Shown: positions 61,364 through 64,000 of the stretch, one piece after another | Position numbering within the stretch: the first letter of the stretch is position 1 | Layout: each line of letters starts with the position of its first letter | Origin: Chitinophaga sancti | Lineage (GTDB): Bacteria; Bacteroidota; Bacteroidia; Chitinophagales; Chitinophagaceae | Length of the DNA stretch: 64,000 nucleotides | NCBI RefSeq assembly: GCF_034087045.1 | Contig: NZ_CP139247.1 | Span: 5,668,001 to 5,732,000, forward strand | Reading direction: 5' to 3' | The notes under the pieces: model-generated | Seen by the model: only the letters and a program-made list of their open reading frames with translations | The model's database searches: none | What the model was told of the DNA's origin: nothing | Translations under genes and position numbers: made by a program

Positions 61364-62704
61364 ATGAAACATCACAACTTTGCAGCCTACAGGCCCGGCA
61401 CCTTTTCTGTCGATGTAAGCAATCTTACACCGGCAGACAAATTATTTATCCCAGAGGATATGCCGGCCTTTATTCATGAATATTGTCATTATATTCAGGA
61501 TATATCTACTATCTCAGCCATATTTGGATTTTCCTTGTGGCTACGTGATGTGGTAACACTCACAGGTATTTTCTCAAAAGAAGTAGGCAGAACAATTAGT
61601 ATCCCACTGACACGTGACTCCTTTGGAGAATCAGTTAACAAATTTCGCAAGTTTTATAATCTGTATTGTGGTGATCCTAACCAGGTCCACAATATAGAAT
61701 TTGCCTTGCATCCATTTCAAAGGAGAACTGTAGAAGAAAAAGACATCCCATTAGACGGTGAGGTGAGGAAATTTGCTGTTAATATTATTGAGTTCGAAGG
61801 TCGGCCTCAGCCATTGTTCTTTGGACTGATAGCTCTCCAAGAGGTACAAGCTTTCTATGCCCAAAAGCTGGCAGAAGAAAAATCAGATCCCAATATACAA
61901 TTATCGGTTAAAGCTGATAGCTTGCCATCCTTTCCCTATCAATTCGGAGAGCATCTGTTTCAATATTACAACATCACCGCAGATGCACAAACCAAATATG
62001 TCCTAATTGACCTCTGTCTCGATACTATACAGGCTCCCACAGTATTCCTGGATGTATTAGAGGAACTAAAAGGCAGCACTATCGAAATCTATAAGAATCT
62101 GGAGGTAATGATTGATATTGTCAATGCTACTGCTTTAAAAAGAGGATATTCAAGAGAAGTAGCCCTAACTCAAATACTCCCCGATATTATAAATTGGTCG
62201 AAAGGGCCAGGACGGGAACATCTTACTAAGGCACTTGCTTGGTATGCCGATCTGATTACAACTGTCTATAAGATCAAAACACATGAACCATTAATGCAAA
62301 CCTATTTCTCATGGCCATTTACAGAAAACTGGGAACTTCTAGCCGAATTATTTGATTTTTATCCCCCTCCAATCTATATAAAAGACGGTGAGTTACTTGG
62401 GACTAAATCCACACTATCCGATGTCAATGAAAAGTACCAGGAAAATTATGACGCGGCCGAAACCTTTTGGTTCCATAGAGAAATATATGATCTCTTAATA
62501 GCTGACAGCATAACGAAAATCAATGAGAAAAGCGAATGCCCTATCTATAATACGTGTCCAGTAAAAGATGTTTTAGACGATCACTACACCTGTAAAACAG
62601 CCCCGTGGCAGATAATAAAGGGCAAAGAGAAGTTTCATTGCCCTTACGGAATGGCCGCCCATTCCTTTGGATTATGGCAGAATAATATTGAGATAAATTT
62701 CTAA
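61364..62704 (+). CDS. HExxH metallopeptidase-like protein
   Basis: 446 residues, no signal peptide. 'PEDMPAFIHEYCHYIQDIST' contains HExxH (His38-Glu39-His42); Glu160 in 'GLIALQEVQAFYAQKLAEEK' is a candidate third ligand of a gluzincin. Middle: 'FQYYNITADAQTKYVLIDLC'. C-terminus is Cys/His-rich ('SECPIYNTCPVKDVLDDHYT' C, 'KFHCPYGMAAHSF'), perhaps a second metal site. Only complete gene between sites F and G apart from the IS4. I know of no named family; a protease effector or a structural zinc protein are both possible. Confidence 0.5.
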   Translation: MKHHNFAAYRPGTFSVDVSNLTPADKLFIPEDMPAFIHEYCHYIQDISTISAIFGFSLWLRDVVTLTGIFSKEVGRTISIPLTRDSFGESVNKFRKFYNLYCGDPNQVHNIEFALHPFQRRTVEEKDIPLDGEVRKFAVNIIEFEGRPQPLFFGLIALQEVQAFYAQKLAEEKSDPNIQLSVKADSLPSFPYQFGEHLFQYYNITADAQTKYVLIDLCLDTIQAPTVFLDVLEELKGSTIEIYKNLEVMIDIVNATALKRGYSREVALTQILPDIINWSKGPGREHLTKALAWYADLITTVYKIKTHEPLMQTYFSWPFTENWELLAELFDFYPPPIYIKDGELLGTKSTLSDVNEKYQENYDAAETFWFHREIYDLLIADSITKINEKSECPIYNTCPVKDVLDDHYTCKTAPWQIIKGKEKFHCPYGMAAHSFGLWQNNIEINF

Positions 62705-62804
62705 TCCGTTTCAATGAAACCTACTTAACTACAATAAGAAAGATGCTTTTAGAATTCACCAGTTAGCTACTCAATACATTCAATTTAATCATAATCAATA
62801 TTAT

Positions 62805-62834
62805 TTGGTTCGAAAACTTACCACCAGTGGGCAC
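62805..62834 (+). repeat. tRNA-Leu-3'-like site G
   Basis: TTGGTTCGAAAAC, TTA, CCACCAGT, GGGCAC, followed at once by the hairpin at 62835. Upstream TCATAATCAATATTAT carries the AATCAAxA box. Confidence 0.8.
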
Positions 62835-62880
62835 AAAAACAAGGAAATGTCGGAAATATCTCCGACATTTCCTTGTTTTT
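62835..62880 (+). terminator. Near-perfect bidirectional terminator of site G
   Basis: AACAAGGAAATGTCGG, loop AAATATCT, CCGACATTTCCTTGTT, flanked by A- and T-runs. One arm resembles the flank of both IS1182-type copies (GGTCGGAGATAT). Confidence 0.85.
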
Positions 62881-63456
62881 AATTGCCCCTATTTATCACT
62901 TTAGGAGCCTAAATCACAACACTATTCAAACCATATCTTCATACCTTTTACCACATTCTTTGACTCATGAAATGACCCATGCCCCAACCTGCACTACGTG
63001 GATTTTTAAACTGTACTTTTTCTAATACAAATACCATATTTCATCTGGCGCATAGATATATTGAATAATAAATTCTCTCCGGGTGCAATACTTGGTAATA
63101 CAAATCTCCAGCGGTAATATCTTTGCATAATGACAAACCGAGCGAAATAATCCCGGGAATATTCAAATAAATAGCAGGAAAACATTTTCAAATATACAAA
63201 TGGCTTCCCCCTAATTATCGGTGAAGAATGTCTCCTTTAGATTTCTAAGACGAGTTAGGTTTTATGCTCCCAGGATATCACTTAACAATTTATACCTTAA
63301 TATGAATTTTTTGGTGAAAAGAAAGCGAAGTTGGAAATTACATTTTCTAATGATTAGTAGTAAGATGTGCATAACGTCTTTTTAATATCGCCGGGAAGCT
63401 GGCCGTCCTGCGTTTTACCCCATAGATGATTGTAAAAATCTAGAATAGAACTTAAA
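62881..63456. other. Intergenic region, no gene recognised
   Basis: About 575 bp, AT-rich. Minus-strand frames of 60-70 codons exist but have no convincing starts or residue pattern. No repeat family member found. Confidence 0.3.
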
Positions 63457-64000
63457 ATGAACCAGTCCATTTCTCCTGAAAAGTATATTAAAACGCGTGC
63501 CAGGACGTTGAAGATAGATCGTTGTCTGGTAAATGCCGATTGGAATAGCAGCAAGTTCGCTCATGTGACCATCATACGAAAGCATACGAATGGGAATTTC
63601 ACCTTTGCTGGTTACTTGGTTGATTTGTTATGTCTTGGTGTTAAAGATACCTTCTATGGTTTTAACCAGTTAGAGGAGGATATGGCGGAGCTGTCAGAAG
63701 CCTATGGGATGGAAAATGAAATGGTAGAAATTGAATACGCCCTGGCACATAACATCATATTTGCAGGAGAGGAGTTTGCATCAGAATACCATATTCCACA
63801 GCACCGGGATTTTGTTAATATTACGAAGTATTTACTGGAAGAAGATGATGAAAGAGTTCCTTTGATAGAAATTCATACCGGGGATAAAGATGGATTGCCA
63901 CACTTAATTGTAACATCTTCAGATAGTTATCCGTCGGCTTTAGCATGCCTGAAAAGGTATGCTGGAGAGGGGAAATATCATTATACCGTGTTAGATAAAG
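63457..64000 (+). CDS. Unknown protein (5' part, runs off the right edge)
   Basis: ATG at 63457; 181 codons visible without a stop: 'PEKYIKTRARTLKIDRCLVN' ADW, 'HVTIIRKHTNGNFTFAGYLV' DLLCLGVKDTFYGF, 'EYALAHNIIFAGEEFASEYH', 'FVNITKYLLEEDDERVPLIE'. The layout (RAR-LPI-xCxVNxxW, VxRxHxxGNxxxGxYLVDxxCLGVKD, NxIYxAxEFA) matches an uncharacterised Bacteroidota family, often chromosomal. It lies after site G. Confidence 0.6.
   Translation, partial: MNQSISPEKYIKTRARTLKIDRCLVNADWNSSKFAHVTIIRKHTNGNFTFAGYLVDLLCLGVKDTFYGFNQLEEDMAELSEAYGMENEMVEIEYALAHNIIFAGEEFASEYHIPQHRDFVNITKYLLEEDDERVPLIEIHTGDKDGLPHLIVTSSDSYPSALACLKRYAGEGKYHYTVLDK

Noticed and set aside
57107..62834. Whether the TTGGTTCGAAAAC..GGGCAC sites are real tRNA genes
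   Set aside because: There is no D-arm, anticodon arm or 5' acceptor strand upstream and the T-stem does not pair, so they are only 3'-end-like.
63006..63554. Minus-strand frames before and inside the last gene
   Set aside because: One is antisense to the clearly coding frame starting at 63457 and the other has no credible start or residue pattern.

Overview
The window looks like Bacteroidota chromosome, most likely Chitinophagaceae (Chitinophaga-like). The grounds are TAnnTTTG-type -7 boxes with weak Shine-Dalgarno sequences, a Reg_prop (two-component propeller) sensor, Bacteroidota-style IS21/IS66/IS3/IS5 elements, and protein sequence style throughout. No database search was possible, so names rest on recognised motifs and families.

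Layout. 1-11.5 kb is fairly ordinary: the start of a Reg_prop sensor running off the left edge, an SH3-domain secreted protein, an SDR/NTF2 operon divergent from its HxlR regulator with a 22-bp palindromic operator between them, an outer-membrane protein, tRNA-Leu(CAA), an Old Yellow Enzyme, a decayed nitroreductase, a large protein with an eCIS-cargo-like leader, a di-iron fatty acid hydroxylase/sterol desaturase and a Tat-exported NHL propeller. At 11.58 kb a second tRNA-Leu (CAG) is followed by integrase arm-type repeats, a tyrosine recombinase, an excisionase-like gene and a RadC homologue, which is an integrative island. It continues into a dense accessory region (15-57 kb) full of insertion sequences (three IS21 elements plus a relic, IS66, IS3 copies and relics, IS5, an IS1182 relic) and orphan genes: a small protein/membrane protein pair, a DUF2726-like nuclease cut by IS21, a tyrosinase + SCO copper-protein operon, lipoproteins, several membrane proteins, a KilAC-type antirepressor and conjugative-element debris.

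Most striking signal. A 30-bp motif that imitates the T-loop and 3' acceptor end of the neighbouring tRNA-Leu genes (TTGGTTCGAAAAC, three variable bases, CC, a variable stretch, GGGCAC) occurs seven times (2280, 23464, 37658, 57107, 58417, 59639, 62805), plus two half sites (37553, 52586). Most copies are followed directly by a different, often perfect and bidirectional, hairpin terminator, just as the real tRNA-Leu genes are. From 52.6 to 62.9 kb these sites cut the DNA into consecutive 1.2-1.7 kb units (after subtracting IS elements), each with one or two genes that look like anti-phage or toxic effectors: a PD-(D/E)xK-like protein with a membrane partner, a HEPN protein, a TIR protein with a 46-residue basic peptide, and an HExxH protein. 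This resembles a gene-cassette array built on tRNA-derived attachment sites. It is my main candidate for an undescribed system; mobility is inference, the repeat structure is seen directly.

A second repeat family, AATACAAACTAGTTGGTATT, sits in sense orientation upstream of four unrelated gene units between 24 and 36 kb. Insertion sequences seem drawn to the tRNA-like sites: an IS4 element lies in the loop of one site's terminator with a 9-bp duplication, an IS3 interrupts another site and was itself hit by an IS21.
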